From the NCBI GenBank assembly GCA_028876375.1, contig JAGWSB010000018.1, positions 1 through 34,844 on the forward strand: 34,844 bases of DNA, read 5' to 3'. Source of the DNA: Chloroflexota bacterium. GTDB taxonomy: Bacteria > Chloroflexota > Limnocylindria > P2-11E. Below the pieces are notes generated by a model, which worked only from the letters and a program-made list of their open reading frames with translations, made no database searches and had not been told where the DNA came from. Position numbers and translations under genes: made by a program. Every line of letters begins with the position of its first letter. Positions within the stretch are counted from its first letter, which is position 1. Below are positions 7,021 through 14,798 of the stretch, piece by piece.

Positions 7021-7374
7021 ATGAACGACGACGAACGCGACCTCGCACCGCTGCTCGCTCGCGCGGGGATCCTCATGTTCGAGTACGACCGTGACGGCTT
7101 CCTCCTCCACGCGAGCGGGAGCTGCCTCGGCGGAACGGACCCGTCGATCGAGGTGCGCGCCGGTCTCGTCACTCCGAGCGTGGTGCGGCTCGCGGCGGCA
7201 GGCCAGATCGTCCTCGACGAGGTCCGTGTCGCCGACCGGATGATCACGGTCCGCCACGAGCCCGTGCGCGACGCCAGCGGCGAGACGGTGAAGATCGTCG
7301 CCACCGCGTACGACATGCGGGCGCGCCACGGGTCGGCGCCCGCGCTCCTCCGGATGCTGCCTTCGGCGTCATAG
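7021..7374 (+). CDS. Small PAS-like domain protein
   Basis: The 117-residue product looks like a single PAS-type sensory domain. It begins with an APLLARAGILMFEYDRDG helix-strand entry, has a central helix with TPSVVRLAAAG, and ends in two strands (MITVRHEPVRDASGE then VKIVATAYDM) that match the final PAS hairpin. No output domain is attached. It may be a stand-alone sensor, or a partner of the MerR-type regulator that follows on the same strand. A hairpin terminator at 7407-7435 separates the two, which argues against one operon. The start is an ATG with no ribosome site; TATGCC lies five bases upstream. The family call is tentative. Confidence 0.55.
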   Translation: MNDDERDLAPLLARAGILMFEYDRDGFLLHASGSCLGGTDPSIEVRAGLVTPSVVRLAAAGQIVLDEVRVADRMITVRHEPVRDASGETVKIVATAYDMRARHGSAPALLRMLPSAS

Positions 7375-7406
7375 CTTCCTGCGTCACACCCCTCCACAGG
7401 AAGTGG

Positions 7407-7435
7407 GCGCCGGCCGGGTGGGGCCGGCGCTCTTT
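7407..7435 (+). terminator. Intrinsic terminator after the PAS-like gene
   Basis: GCGCCGGCC (7407-7415) pairs perfectly with GGCCGGCGC (7422-7430) around a 6-base loop, giving a 9-bp GC stem followed by TCTTT. It lies 33 bases after the PAS-like stop and just before the promoter of the MerR-type gene. Confidence 0.75.
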
Positions 7436-7446
7436 CCGTCCCTCGC

Positions 7447-7452
7447 TACGAT
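7447..7452 (+). promoter_or_regulatory. -10-like TACGAT, six bases before a GTG start
   Basis: TACGAT ends six bases before the GTG of the MerR-type regulator, and there is no Shine-Dalgarno, so the mRNA is probably leaderless. The terminator immediately upstream shows that a new transcript must begin here, which supports the call. No clear -35 element is seen. Confidence 0.55.
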
Positions 7453-7458
7453 CGCGGC

Positions 7459-8115
7459 GTGAAGGCCGACGACCGCACCTGGCTCACGCTCGGCGAGGCG
7501 AGCCGCATCCTCGGCGTCGACCCGGACACGCTGCGCCGCTGGGCGGACACCGGGAAGGTCGAGGTGTTCACGACGCCGGGGGGCCACCGCCGCTTCCCGC
7601 GCGCGGCGATCGAGCACATGCTGCCCCGCCCCCGCGCGCGGCGATCGCTCCTCACCGCGCTCGGCGAGCCGCCCGACCGCGTCGCCGCCGAGCTGCGCAA
7701 GCGCGTGCGCTCGGACATCGGATCGCTCTCGGGGCAGGAGTGGCACTCGCGGCTCGACCCCCGCTCGCTGCAGTGGTTCCGCGAGCAGGGACGCCGCATG
7801 GGCGATCTCCTCCTCGGCTATCTCGATACCCAGCGCCGCGGCGGCCGCGAGGAGCTCGTCGCGCAGGCCGAGGCGCTGGGCAAGGAGTACGGGATCGAGG
7901 CGGCGAAGCACGGCCTCTCCATCGCCGAGGCCACGCAGGCCTTCCTCTTCTTCCGCGGCCGCTTCATGTCGGAGATCGCGACCGTCGCCAAGCGCCGCTC
8001 CCTCGATGCCGCGCAGGTCGCCGCCCTCTTCGAGGAGGCCGACCGCGCGCTCGACGGCGTGATCGTCGCCCTCGTCGAGGGGCACCGCTCGGCACCGAAG
8101 CGCGCCCGTCGATAG
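7459..8115 (+). CDS. MerR/excisionase-type HTH regulator with helical sensor domain
   Basis: In this 218-residue protein, residues 8-55 are a MerR-type winged helix: LTLGEASRILGVDPDTLRRW, then the wing TTPGGHRRFPRAAIEHML. The remaining 150 or so residues are mainly helical, with several Arg/Glu-rich segments and an FLFFRGRFMSEIA helix that recalls globin-like or RsbR-N-like sensory bundles found behind such HTHs. I saw no Cys pair for metal or redox sensing. It starts at a GTG directly after a terminator and a TACGAT box. It is followed 10 bases later by the M20 peptidase gene, whose own -10-like element overlaps its stop region. Its targets are unknown; the divergent and downstream genes are the obvious candidates. 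Confidence 0.75.
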   Translation: MKADDRTWLTLGEASRILGVDPDTLRRWADTGKVEVFTTPGGHRRFPRAAIEHMLPRPRARRSLLTALGEPPDRVAAELRKRVRSDIGSLSGQEWHSRLDPRSLQWFREQGRRMGDLLLGYLDTQRRGGREELVAQAEALGKEYGIEAAKHGLSIAEATQAFLFFRGRFMSEIATVAKRRSLDAAQVAALFEEADRALDGVIVALVEGHRSAPKRARR

Positions 8116-8118
8116 TCT
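8113..8118 (+). promoter_or_regulatory. -10-like TAGTCT, seven bases before an ATG start
   Basis: TAGTCT ends seven bases before the ATG of the M20 peptidase gene and overlaps the TAG stop of the preceding regulator. There is no Shine-Dalgarno before the ATG. This is another instance of the short-leader layout seen repeatedly in the window. Confidence 0.4.
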
Positions 8119-8125
8119 TCGCTCC

Positions 8126-9337
8126 ATGCCGTCCCGCTCCGCGCTGCACGCCCGTGCCGTCGCCGCCATCGACCAGCAGCGTCACGCCTTGGCCGAGCTT
8201 TCCGCGCGCATCCACGCGAACCCTGAGATCGGCTACCAGGAGCGGCAGGCGTCGCAGTGGATCGCGGCGTTCCTCGAGGACGCGGGCTTCGAGGTGCATC
8301 GCGCGTACCGCGGGCTCGAGACCGCGTACCGCGGCGACGCGTCGGGGAAGGGCTCGGGGCCGACGGTGGCCGTCCTCTCCGAATACGACGCGCTGCCCGA
8401 CATCGGCCACGCGTGCGGGCACAACCTCATCGCCATCATGGGCGTCGCCGGCGCGATCGGCGCGCGCGCCGTCCTCGACAGCGTCCCCGGCCGGGTCGCC
8501 GCGATCGGCACGCCGGCGGAGGAGGGCGGAGGCGGCAAGGTCGCGCTTCTCCGCGCGGGCGGATTCGACGACGTGGACGTCGCGATGATGGTCCACCCCT
8601 CGAGCCGCACCCTACCTTCGCGGACGTCGCTCGCGTCCAACCGCGTCGACGTCGAGTTCACCGGGCGCGCGGCGCACGCGGCGGCGCAGCCGGACCGCGG
8701 CCTCAACGCGCTCGAAGGCGTCCTGCAGACCTTCAACTCCGTGAACGCGATGCGCCAGCACCTTCGCTCCGACGCGCGCGTCCACGGGATCGTCACCAGC
8801 GGCGGCAGCGCGGCGAACATCATCCCGGCCTACGCCGCGTCGAAGTGGAGCGTCCGCGCGCTCGACCATCAGTACCAGCAGGAGGTGCTGCGGCGCTTCA
8901 TCGCCTGCGCCCAGGGCGCGGCGACCGCGACGGGCACCACGGTGAAGGTGACGGTCAACGAGAACGCGGGCTACGAGAACATGGTCCCCTCCACGCCGCT
9001 CGCGGAGCGCTGGGCGGACCACCTCACCGGCCTCGGCGTGGCCATCCAGCCCGCGGTCAGCGACGAGCGCATGGGCTCGACCGACATGGGCAACATCAGC
9101 CAGGTCATACCTTCGATCCACCCGTACATCGCGATCGCGCCCGACGGGACGCCGGGGCACTCCGTCGAGTTCCGCGACTTCGCCGGGACGCCCGAGGCGT
9201 TCGACAACGCGATCGCGGCGGCGAAGGCGATGGCTCTCGTGGCCGTCGACGTCCTGGCCGATCGCTCGCTCTACGAGAGCGCGCGCGACGAGTTCGAGCG
9301 CCGCCGGCGCGAAGGCGTGGTGCGCGGCCGGCCCTAG
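8126..9337 (+). CDS. M20-family amidohydrolase/peptidase
   Basis: The 403-residue protein has the M20D/amidohydrolase signature. NPEIGYQE lies near the start; SEYDALPDIGHACGHN carries the metal-binding Asp and His; GTPAEEGGGGK carries the catalytic Glu and a metal Glu; FTGRAAHAAAQP lies in the dimerisation lid; STDMGNISQV and GTPGHSVEF carry later ligands. It is close in layout to AbgB/p-aminobenzoyl-glutamate hydrolases and to peptidase M20 domain-containing protein 2, which cleave acyl-amino acids or small dipeptides in the cytoplasm. The exact substrate is open. No signal peptide is present. It follows the MerR-type regulator closely and may be its target. Confidence 0.88.
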   Translation: MPSRSALHARAVAAIDQQRHALAELSARIHANPEIGYQERQASQWIAAFLEDAGFEVHRAYRGLETAYRGDASGKGSGPTVAVLSEYDALPDIGHACGHNLIAIMGVAGAIGARAVLDSVPGRVAAIGTPAEEGGGGKVALLRAGGFDDVDVAMMVHPSSRTLPSRTSLASNRVDVEFTGRAAHAAAQPDRGLNALEGVLQTFNSVNAMRQHLRSDARVHGIVTSGGSAANIIPAYAASKWSVRALDHQYQQEVLRRFIACAQGAATATGTTVKVTVNENAGYENMVPSTPLAERWADHLTGLGVAIQPAVSDERMGSTDMGNISQVIPSIHPYIAIAPDGTPGHSVEFRDFAGTPEAFDNAIAAAKAMALVAVDVLADRSLYESARDEFERRRREGVVRGRP

Positions 9338-9382
9338 CGTCCGCGATGGTCCGTGTCAGCAGCGGCGCGAGGCACGCTTCGG

Positions 9383-9388
9383 TACGAT
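9383..9388 (+). promoter_or_regulatory. Candidate -10 (TACGAT) for the IDH operon
   Basis: TACGAT, identical to the box before the MerR-type gene, lies 116 bases before the isocitrate dehydrogenase GTG. This would give a leader of about 110 bases that ends in a GGAGGAAAGG ribosome site. No good -35 was found, so the call is tentative. Apart from the ribosome site, the leader shows no structure I can name. Confidence 0.4.
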
Positions 9389-9504
9389 GGGCCTTCGGGA
9401 GGTCCTTCCGTGGCGCCCTCGACCTCCCCCATCCGCGACCCGGCACCGCGTTTCGGCGGTCAGAGGGGAGAAAGATCGCAGGCGGCGGAGGAAAGGACAG
9501 CGAA

Positions 9505-10599
9505 GTGAGCCACGTCGTGACGCTCATCCCCGGCGACGGCACCGGACCCGAGATCGTCGAAGCGACCCGGCGCGCGATCGAAGCCACCGGCGTCGACATC
9601 ACGTGGGACGTCCAGGAGATCGGCATGCCCGCGATCGAGAAGGTCGGCACGCCGTTCCCGCAGGCGGCGCTGGACTCGGTCCGCCGCAACAAGGTCGCGC
9701 TGAAGGGCCCGCTGACGACCGAGCTGGGGACCGGCTTCCGCTCCGTCAACGTCGCTCTGCGCAAGGAGTTCGACCTCTACGCGAACCTTCGTCCGGCGAA
9801 GACGTACAAGGGCGTGCGCGCGCCCAAGGGCGACGTCGACCTCGTGATCGTCCGCGAGAACATCGAGGATCTCTACGCGGGGATCGAGTTCGACATCAAC
9901 ACGCCGGAGCTCGCGAGGGTGCGCGCCGTCATCGAGCAGGAAGGCAAGACGAAGATCCGTGAGGACGCGGCGATCGCGATCAAGTACATCAGCGTGATGG
10001 GGTCGCGGCGCATCGTGAGATTCGCGTTCGACTACGCCCGCGAGAACCACCGCAAGAAGGTCACGGCGGTCCACAAGTCGAACATCATGAAATTCGCCGA
10101 CGGGCTGTTCCTCCGGGTGGCTCGCGAGGTCGCGCAGGAGTACCCCGACATCGCGTTCGAGGACCGCATCGTCGACAACATGTGCATGCAGCTCGTCCAG
10201 AAGCCCGAGCTGTACGACGTCATCGTCCTCCCGAACCTGTACGGCGACATCGTGAGCGACCTCGTCGCCGGCCTCGTGGGCGGCCTCGGCGTCGCGCCCG
10301 GCGCGAACATCGGCACCGACGTCGCGGTGTTCGAGGCCATCCACGGCTCGGCGCCGAAGTACGCCGGCCAGAACAAGATGAATCCGATGGCGGTCATGCT
10401 CGCCGGCGTCCTCATGCTCCGGCACCTCGGCGAGCGCTCCGCGGGCGACCGCCTCGAGCGCGCCATCGCGGAGGTCGTCGCCGAGGGCAAGGACGTCACG
10501 TACGACCTCAAGCCGACCGCGGACGACCCGACCGCCGTCGGGACGAGCCAGTTCGCCGACGCCGTCATCCGCCGCATGGGAGCGCCCGTACATGCCTGA
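9505..10599 (+). CDS. Isocitrate dehydrogenase (probably NAD-dependent)
   Basis: The 364-residue enzyme belongs to the isocitrate/isopropylmalate dehydrogenase family. IPGDGTGPEI is at the N-terminus; the substrate loop TGFRSVNVALRKEFDLYANL carries Ser and Arg ligands; IVRENIEDLYAG follows; KSNIMKFADGLF carries the catalytic Lys; NLYGDIVSDL carries the metal Asp residues; AIHGSAPKYAGQNKMNPMA is the cofactor loop. The Ser-Val-Asn in the substrate loop favours isocitrate over isopropylmalate. The size and the -GSAPKYAG- loop suit the NAD-linked type, but cofactor choice is inferred. It oxidises isocitrate to 2-oxoglutarate in the TCA cycle. The GTG start was chosen because of the GGAGGAAAGG ribosome site. 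It overlaps the Rid-family gene by 8 bases. Confidence 0.9.
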   Translation: MSHVVTLIPGDGTGPEIVEATRRAIEATGVDITWDVQEIGMPAIEKVGTPFPQAALDSVRRNKVALKGPLTTELGTGFRSVNVALRKEFDLYANLRPAKTYKGVRAPKGDVDLVIVRENIEDLYAGIEFDINTPELARVRAVIEQEGKTKIREDAAIAIKYISVMGSRRIVRFAFDYARENHRKKVTAVHKSNIMKFADGLFLRVAREVAQEYPDIAFEDRIVDNMCMQLVQKPELYDVIVLPNLYGDIVSDLVAGLVGGLGVAPGANIGTDVAVFEAIHGSAPKYAGQNKMNPMAVMLAGVLMLRHLGERSAGDRLERAIAEVVAEGKDVTYDLKPTADDPTAVGTSQFADAVIRRMGAPVHA

Positions 10600-11014
10600 G
10601 GCCACCTCGGGCACGGGCGGCCGCAGGCGGCATGGGACCGGGTCGACGTACGAGTTCCGGTTCGGCTACTCGAGGGCTGTTCGGCACGGGAATGTGATCC
10701 GCATCGCCGGTACCGCCGGACTGGGCGAGGATGGCAACGTCGTCTCCGACGACGTCGCCGAGCAGACCCGGCGCGCTCTGGAGATCGTGGAGGAGTCCCT
10801 GGCGGCGCTCGGTGGGAAGCTCAGCGACGTGGTCATGACGCGCGTCTACGTCTCCGACACGAGTGACATCGAGAGGGTCGCGGTCATCCACGGCGAGGCC
10901 TTCCGCGACATCCGGCCGGCCAGCTCCATCGTGAAGGTCGGGTTCATCGACCCGAGGATCCTGGTGGAGATCGAGGCCGAGGCGGTGTGCGGGGGGACCG
11001 AGGCCGGAAGGTAG
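10592..11014 (+). CDS. Rid/YjgF-family protein
   Basis: The 140-residue protein has the YjgF/RidA fold signature: GNVIRIAGTAGLGEDGNVV, then a QTRRALEIVEESLAALGGKLSDVVMTRVYV helix-strand pair, and ends in LVEIEAEAV. RidA deaminates reactive imine/enamine intermediates. Here the catalytic Arg expected in the PAR-S segment is replaced (RPASSIVKV), so it is likely one of the non-RidA subfamilies (Rid4-7 type), whose functions are poorly known. Its ATG lies inside the IDH 3' end and it is 10 bases before the MDH gene, so it is co-transcribed with two TCA enzymes. About 20 extra N-terminal residues are polar and probably disordered. Confidence 0.82.
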   Translation: MPEATSGTGGRRRHGTGSTYEFRFGYSRAVRHGNVIRIAGTAGLGEDGNVVSDDVAEQTRRALEIVEESLAALGGKLSDVVMTRVYVSDTSDIERVAVIHGEAFRDIRPASSIVKVGFIDPRILVEIEAEAVCGGTEAGR

Positions 11015-11024
11015 GGAGGCGGAC

Positions 11025-12023
11025 ATGGCGAAGCAGGTCAAGGTGGTCGTCACAGGAGCGACGGGACAGGTGGCGTACGCGCTGCTGCCGCGCATCGCCG
11101 CCGGCGAGATGTTCGGCCCGGATACGGAGATCGACCTCCGCCTCTCGGACATCCCGCAGATGATCGAGAAGGCCAAGGGCGTCGTCATGGAGCTCGAGGA
11201 CGGCGCGTACCCACTTCTTTCCCGGATCTCGGCGAGCGCGGAGCGCAGCGAGACGCACAAGGACGCCGACTGGGTGCTCCTGGTCGGGAGCAAGCCGCGC
11301 GGCCCGGGCATGGAGCGCAACGACCTCATCCGCGAGAACGGTCCGATCTTCGTCGCCGAGGGCAAGGCCATCGCGCAGTACGCCAGCGCGGGCGCGCACG
11401 TCGTCGTCGTCGGCAACCCGTGCAACACCAACTGCCTCATCGCGCGGCACGCCGCCGGAGGCAAGATCCCGGACGAGCGCTGGACCGCCCTCACGCGCCT
11501 CGACCAGAACCGCTCGCGCTGGCAGATCGCGGCGAAGGCCGGAGCGCGCGTGCGCGACGTCAAGAAGCTCGCCATCTGGGGCAACCACAGCTCGACGCTC
11601 TATCCCGACTTCACCAGCGCTCTCGTGGGCGGGAAGAAGGTCACCGACGCCATCGACCGGGCGTGGCTCGAGGGCGACTTCCTCAAGGCCATCCAGCAGC
11701 GCGGAGCGGCGGTCATCGCGGCGCGCGGCGCCTCGAGCGCGTTCTCGGCCGCGCAGGCGGTCGTCGACCACGTGAAGAGCCTCGTCACGCCGACCCCGTC
11801 GGACGACTGGACGAGCCTCGCGGTCGTGTCGGACGGGAGCTACGAAGTTCCGAAGGGCCTCATCTCGAGCTTCCCCGTGACCGTCGGGTCCGACGGACGG
11901 TGGCAGATCGTGAAGGGCATCCAGCTCGACGCCTTCGCGAGGTCGAAGGTGGCCGCGACGGTCGCGGAGCTCCAGAAGGAGCAGACGATCGTCCAGGACC
12001 TGCTCGCGCCGGTACCTGCTTGA
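11025..12023 (+). CDS. mdh: Malate dehydrogenase (LDH/MDH type 2)
   Basis: The 332-residue protein is a cytosolic-type malate dehydrogenase. Its features are the NAD-binding VTGATGQVAYALLPRIA; LRLSDIP with the NAD-selective Asp; the mobile loop GSKPRGPGMERNDLI with the substrate Arg residues; VGNPCNTN; LTRLDQNR with the catalytic Asp and substrate Arg; and IWGNHSSTLYPD with the catalytic His. It reversibly oxidises malate to oxaloacetate. GGGAGG lies seven bases before the ATG. It is the last gene of the IDH, Rid, MDH unit, which a 12-bp hairpin closes. Confidence 0.95.
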   Translation: MAKQVKVVVTGATGQVAYALLPRIAAGEMFGPDTEIDLRLSDIPQMIEKAKGVVMELEDGAYPLLSRISASAERSETHKDADWVLLVGSKPRGPGMERNDLIRENGPIFVAEGKAIAQYASAGAHVVVVGNPCNTNCLIARHAAGGKIPDERWTALTRLDQNRSRWQIAAKAGARVRDVKKLAIWGNHSSTLYPDFTSALVGGKKVTDAIDRAWLEGDFLKAIQQRGAAVIAARGASSAFSAAQAVVDHVKSLVTPTPSDDWTSLAVVSDGSYEVPKGLISSFPVTVGSDGRWQIVKGIQLDAFARSKVAATVAELQKEQTIVQDLLAPVPA

Positions 12024-12029
12024 GCTGAA

Positions 12030-12057
12030 GGGGGCGACGCCTTCGGGCGTCGCCCCC
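12030..12057. terminator. 12-bp hairpin with UUCG loop
   Basis: GGGGGCGACGCC (12030-12041) pairs perfectly with GGCGTCGCCCCC (12046-12057) around a TTCG tetraloop. It lies between the convergent mdh and DsrE2-like genes and would act in both directions. There is no T-tract on either side. Confidence 0.8.
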
Positions 12058-12065
12058 GCGGCTCG

Positions 12066-12590
12066 TCAGATGAAGAGCGTCGTGTCGCCTTCCGCGAGCG
12101 CGATCACCGTCGCGGCGCCGACGGGCTCCTCGATGCCGGCGATGAGGTCCTCGCGCTTGAGGCCCATCATGTCCATCGTCATCTGGCAAGGGATGAGGCG
12201 GACGCCGGCGTCCTGAGCGAGCTCGAGCAGCTCCTGCGGCGACGCGACGTTGTACTTCTTGGCCAGCGACATCATCATCGCCTTGCCCATCCCGGCGAAG
12301 TGCATCTTCGAGAGCTTCACGTTCGCGATGCCGCCGCGGTTCATGAAGGCGAGCATCTTCTGCATCCAGCTCGTCCCGGTGATGCCCCGGTCGTTGCGGA
12401 CGAGCGCGAACAGGCCCCAGAACGTGAAGAAGATGGAGGTCGGCCGTCCCGATGCGGCCGCGGTCGTGGCGAGGATGAGCGTCGGCCAGATCTTGTCGAG
12501 GTCGCCGCTCCACGCGATGATCGTGAAGCTCCCGGTCTTCTTGGGCTCCGGCGGCGTCTCGGTGCGGGGAAGCTCGAACGTCGTCGTCAT
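12066..12590 (-). CDS. DsrE2-like sulfur-transfer protein
   Basis: The 174-residue protein belongs to the DsrE/DsrF/DsrH-like superfamily, in the longer DsrE2-like branch. After a polar start, FTIIAWSGDLDKIWPTLILA begins the Rossmann-like fold. The single Cys in RLIPCQMTMDMMGL sits at the position that carries persulfide in DsrE proteins. It would take sulfane sulfur from, or pass it to, the TusA encoded just upstream (5-base gap, same strand). It is the last gene of the minus-strand sulfur unit. The hydrophobic segment TSIFFTFWGLFALV could associate with the membrane. Whether the pathway is oxidative or only carrier traffic is not decided by sequence. Confidence 0.85.
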   Translation of the reverse strand: MTTTFELPRTETPPEPKKTGSFTIIAWSGDLDKIWPTLILATTAAASGRPTSIFFTFWGLFALVRNDRGITGTSWMQKMLAFMNRGGIANVKLSKMHFAGMGKAMMMSLAKKYNVASPQELLELAQDAGVRLIPCQMTMDMMGLKREDLIAGIEEPVGAATVIALAEGDTTLFI

Positions 12591-12595
12591 GTCGC

Positions 12596-12829
12596 TCACT
12601 TCTTCCTGATGACGAAGCGGTAGACCGCCCCGTCCTGCGTGGACTCGAGCAGCTCGTTGCCCGTGGTGTGGGACCACGCCGCGAAGTCCTTGACCGATCC
12701 GGGGTCCGTCGCAAGGACCTCGACGGCCTCGCCGGCGGCCAGCTCGCGGAGCGCCTTCGCCGTCTTGACGATGGGCAGCGGGCACGAGAGGCCTTTGAGG
12801 TCGAGCGTTCGCGTGACGGTCACGGACAT
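12596..12829 (-). CDS. TusA-family sulfur carrier (copy 1)
   Basis: The 77-residue protein has LDLKGLSCPLPIVKTAKALRE, the classical TusA motif C-P-x-P with the persulfide-bearing Cys. A VLATDPGSVKDFAAWSHTTG strand-helix follows and FVIRKK is the last strand. Its length and layout are those of a stand-alone TusA. It lies between the SQR-like gene (10-base gap) and the DsrE2-like gene, so it probably carries sulfane sulfur between them. The start has only a weak ribosome site (GGGAGG about nine bases upstream). Confidence 0.92.
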   Translation of the reverse strand: MSVTVTRTLDLKGLSCPLPIVKTAKALRELAAGEAVEVLATDPGSVKDFAAWSHTTGNELLESTQDGAVYRFVIRKK

Positions 12830-12839
12830 GTCCGCCTCC

Positions 12840-13976
12840 CTATGCGATCCGTCCCTGCGGGACGGTGATCCAATACGCGCGGTTGAACGCCCACTTCGCC
12901 CAGTGCCACATCCGCGACGGCGTGGGCGGCGTCGGCGGGTGCGCGTAGTCGAACCGGAGCGCGGTCGCGCGGCCGTTCCCGGTCTCGAGGAAGCACATGA
13001 CGCGTCCCGTGTACGCCTCGCGCGGGGCGGTGCCCTTGATGAGCGAGGCGATGCGGCTGGCGACGATCGGCGCCTCGAAGTGGGCGGTCGAGCCGCTCTT
13101 CGAGATCGGCAGGTCGGTCGCGTCGCCGAGGGCGAAGATCCGCTCGTGGGCGGTGTGCTGAAGCGTCGCACGGTCGGTGGGCACCCAACCGCCATCGTCG
13201 ACGAGGCCGGAATCCTCGAGGACCTTCGCGCCCCGGTGCGGCGGGACGAGGATGGCGAGGTCGTACTCGACGGTCTCGCCCTCGAGCGAGCTCACGGTGT
13301 GCTTGTCCGGGTCGACCGACTCGACGTTGAAGAACGTCTGGAGCTCGATGCCGCGCTTCTCCATGATCGGCTGGACGAGCTTGGAAGCGGGCTCGACGGT
13401 GAACGCGCGGTTGAGCGGCGACAGCAGCGTGACCTGCGAGCGCGAGCGGAGCCCCTTGTGCCGCAGGAGCTCCTCGACCATGAGCGTGAACTCGACCGGC
13501 GCGGGCGGGCACTTGTACGGGATGCCGGCGACGCCGATGACGACGCGGCCGCCGCGGAACGTGCGAAGCGCCTCGCGCAGGCGCAGCGCGCCGTCCAGCG
13601 AGTAGAAGTCGTGCGCGCCCGCGACGAGGCCGGGGATCTGCTCGCGCACGATCCGCGAGCCGGTGGCGAGGACGAGGTGGTCGTAGGGGATCGTGCCGCC
13701 GCGCACCAGCTGCACGACCTGTGCGGTCGGATCGACCCGGGCGGCGTTCTCGACGACGAGCTCGACGTCCTTCCGCAGCAGGGTGCGCTCGTCGCGCGCG
13801 AGCCACAGCGCATCGGCTTGGCCGAGCGCGACGTAGAGGAAGCCCGGCTGGTACACGTGCATGCCGGAGCCGTCGACGACGGTGACCGTCGCGTCGCGGC
13901 CGAGCCGCTTCGACAGCAGGTTCGCGACGAGCGTCCCGCCGACGCCGCCGCCGAGGACGACGACCCGGGCGGGCAT
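12840..13976 (-). CDS. Sulfide:quinone oxidoreductase-like flavoprotein
   Basis: The 378-residue protein is an FAD-dependent disulfide-oxidoreductase-fold enzyme of the SQR family. VVVLGGGVGGTLVANLL is the FAD site; LVLATGSRI follows; GIPYKCPPAP carries Cys156 at the site of the SQR redox Cys; FALGDATDLP is the second FAD motif; VMCFLETG carries Cys328; and an aromatic C-terminal helix (WHWAKWAFNRAYW) suits membrane binding. Only these two Cys are present, whereas most SQR types have three. It would oxidise sulfide to sulfane sulfur, pass electrons to quinone, and hand sulfur to the flanking TusA proteins. A role as a different sulfur- or disulfide-active quinone reductase is possible. Confidence 0.8.
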   Translation of the reverse strand: MPARVVVLGGGVGGTLVANLLSKRLGRDATVTVVDGSGMHVYQPGFLYVALGQADALWLARDERTLLRKDVELVVENAARVDPTAQVVQLVRGGTIPYDHLVLATGSRIVREQIPGLVAGAHDFYSLDGALRLREALRTFRGGRVVIGVAGIPYKCPPAPVEFTLMVEELLRHKGLRSRSQVTLLSPLNRAFTVEPASKLVQPIMEKRGIELQTFFNVESVDPDKHTVSSLEGETVEYDLAILVPPHRGAKVLEDSGLVDDGGWVPTDRATLQHTAHERIFALGDATDLPISKSGSTAHFEAPIVASRIASLIKGTAPREAYTGRVMCFLETGNGRATALRFDYAHPPTPPTPSRMWHWAKWAFNRAYWITVPQGRIA

Positions 13977-13977
13977 C

Positions 13978-14223
13978 TCAGTGCGCCTTTCGCACGACGA
14001 ACCGCGCGTAGCCCTGTTCGTCGACGACGGCCACCATCTCGTGCTTCGCCTTGGCCACCCAGGCCGGGATGTCGGTGCGCGATCCCGCGTCGCTGGACAG
14101 GACCTCGAAGGCCTCGCCGACGGCGCCCGCGCGGATGGCGCCGATGAGCGACATCAGCGGTCCGGGGCAGGCCATGCCCCGCGCGTCGATGGACTTCGTG
14201 ATGGCGGGCAGCTCGGTCGTCAT
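13978..14223 (-). CDS. TusA-family sulfur carrier (copy 2)
   Basis: The 81-residue protein has the motif GMACPGPLMSLIGAI (C-P-x-P), then SSDAGSRTDIPAWVAKAKH and a final FVVRKAH strand. It differs clearly from the copy downstream, so this is not a recent duplication. It ends one base before the SQR-like start and begins 10 bases after the DsrE-like gene. This gives an alternating DsrE, TusA, SQR, TusA, DsrE2 order, as if one DsrE/TusA pair served each side of the flavoprotein. Confidence 0.92.
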   Translation of the reverse strand: MTTELPAITKSIDARGMACPGPLMSLIGAIRAGAVGEAFEVLSSDAGSRTDIPAWVAKAKHEMVAVVDEQGYARFVVRKAH

Positions 14224-14233
14224 GTCGGCCTCC

Positions 14234-14644
14234 TCAAATGAAGGTGATGGGTCCGGTCGCCTCGGCCATGAAGGCCGCGACGCCGGCGACCTCGTCGACG
14301 ATGGGGTCCAGGTCGTCTTTGGTGATGCCGAACATCTCCATCGACTTGGCGCAGGCGGCGATCTTCACCTCGCCGACGTCCTTCGCTTGGATGAGGACGT
14401 CGGACCAGCTCTGCTTCTTCTCCGACCGTTCGACGAGGCGCGCACCCTCGGCGCCCGCCTCGGGGACCGCGCCGTGGTCGCGGTGGATGTGCTCCTTGCG
14501 GAAGGAGTCGAGCGCCCAGTACTGGAGGAACACGTTGACGCGCCGTCCCATCATCGCCGCGCCCGCCGCGAGGATCGCCGCGGCGGCCAGCTTGTCGTCC
14601 GTCCCGGAGAAGAGGACCAGAGAGAGGCTGTCGTTACCTTCCAT
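14234..14644 (-). CDS. DsrE/F-like sulfur-transfer protein
   Basis: The 136-residue DsrE-superfamily protein starts LVLFSGTDDKLAAAAILA, continues with a strand pair NVFLQYWAL, and has one Cys in VKIAACAKSMEMFGI, the persulfide position. It is shorter than the second DsrE2-like protein at 12066. It heads the minus-strand sulfur unit. Two ATG starts are possible (14644 and 14656), each with a GGAG-type site; the inner one is given. The 192-base spacer to the divergent ArsR gene should hold its promoter. It may accept sulfur from the TusA of the same unit. Confidence 0.82.
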   Translation of the reverse strand: MEGNDSLSLVLFSGTDDKLAAAAILAAGAAMMGRRVNVFLQYWALDSFRKEHIHRDHGAVPEAGAEGARLVERSEKKQSWSDVLIQAKDVGEVKIAACAKSMEMFGITKDDLDPIVDEVAGVAAFMAEATGPITFI

Positions 14645-14798
14645 CGGCGGCTCCATTCGGATGTCTCCCAGCGATGGTCCCGGAGCGAGAGGCCGCGGTC
14701 GCCTGGCGATGGTCACGTCACGGCCGTTCCGGAGGTCTCGTCGCGGTGGGCTGAGCGGCCCATGACCGGGGCGGCCGCGCGACATAGCTTCGTCGGCA

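Noticed and set aside
9346-9504. Leaderless N-terminal extension of isocitrate dehydrogenase: TAGCGT (9335-9340) five bases before an in-frame ATG
   Set aside because: The 53 extra residues are basic, low in complexity and unlike any IDH N-terminus, while GTG 9505 has a good ribosome site and the conserved beginning. The hexamer is mostly the stop codon of the preceding gene.
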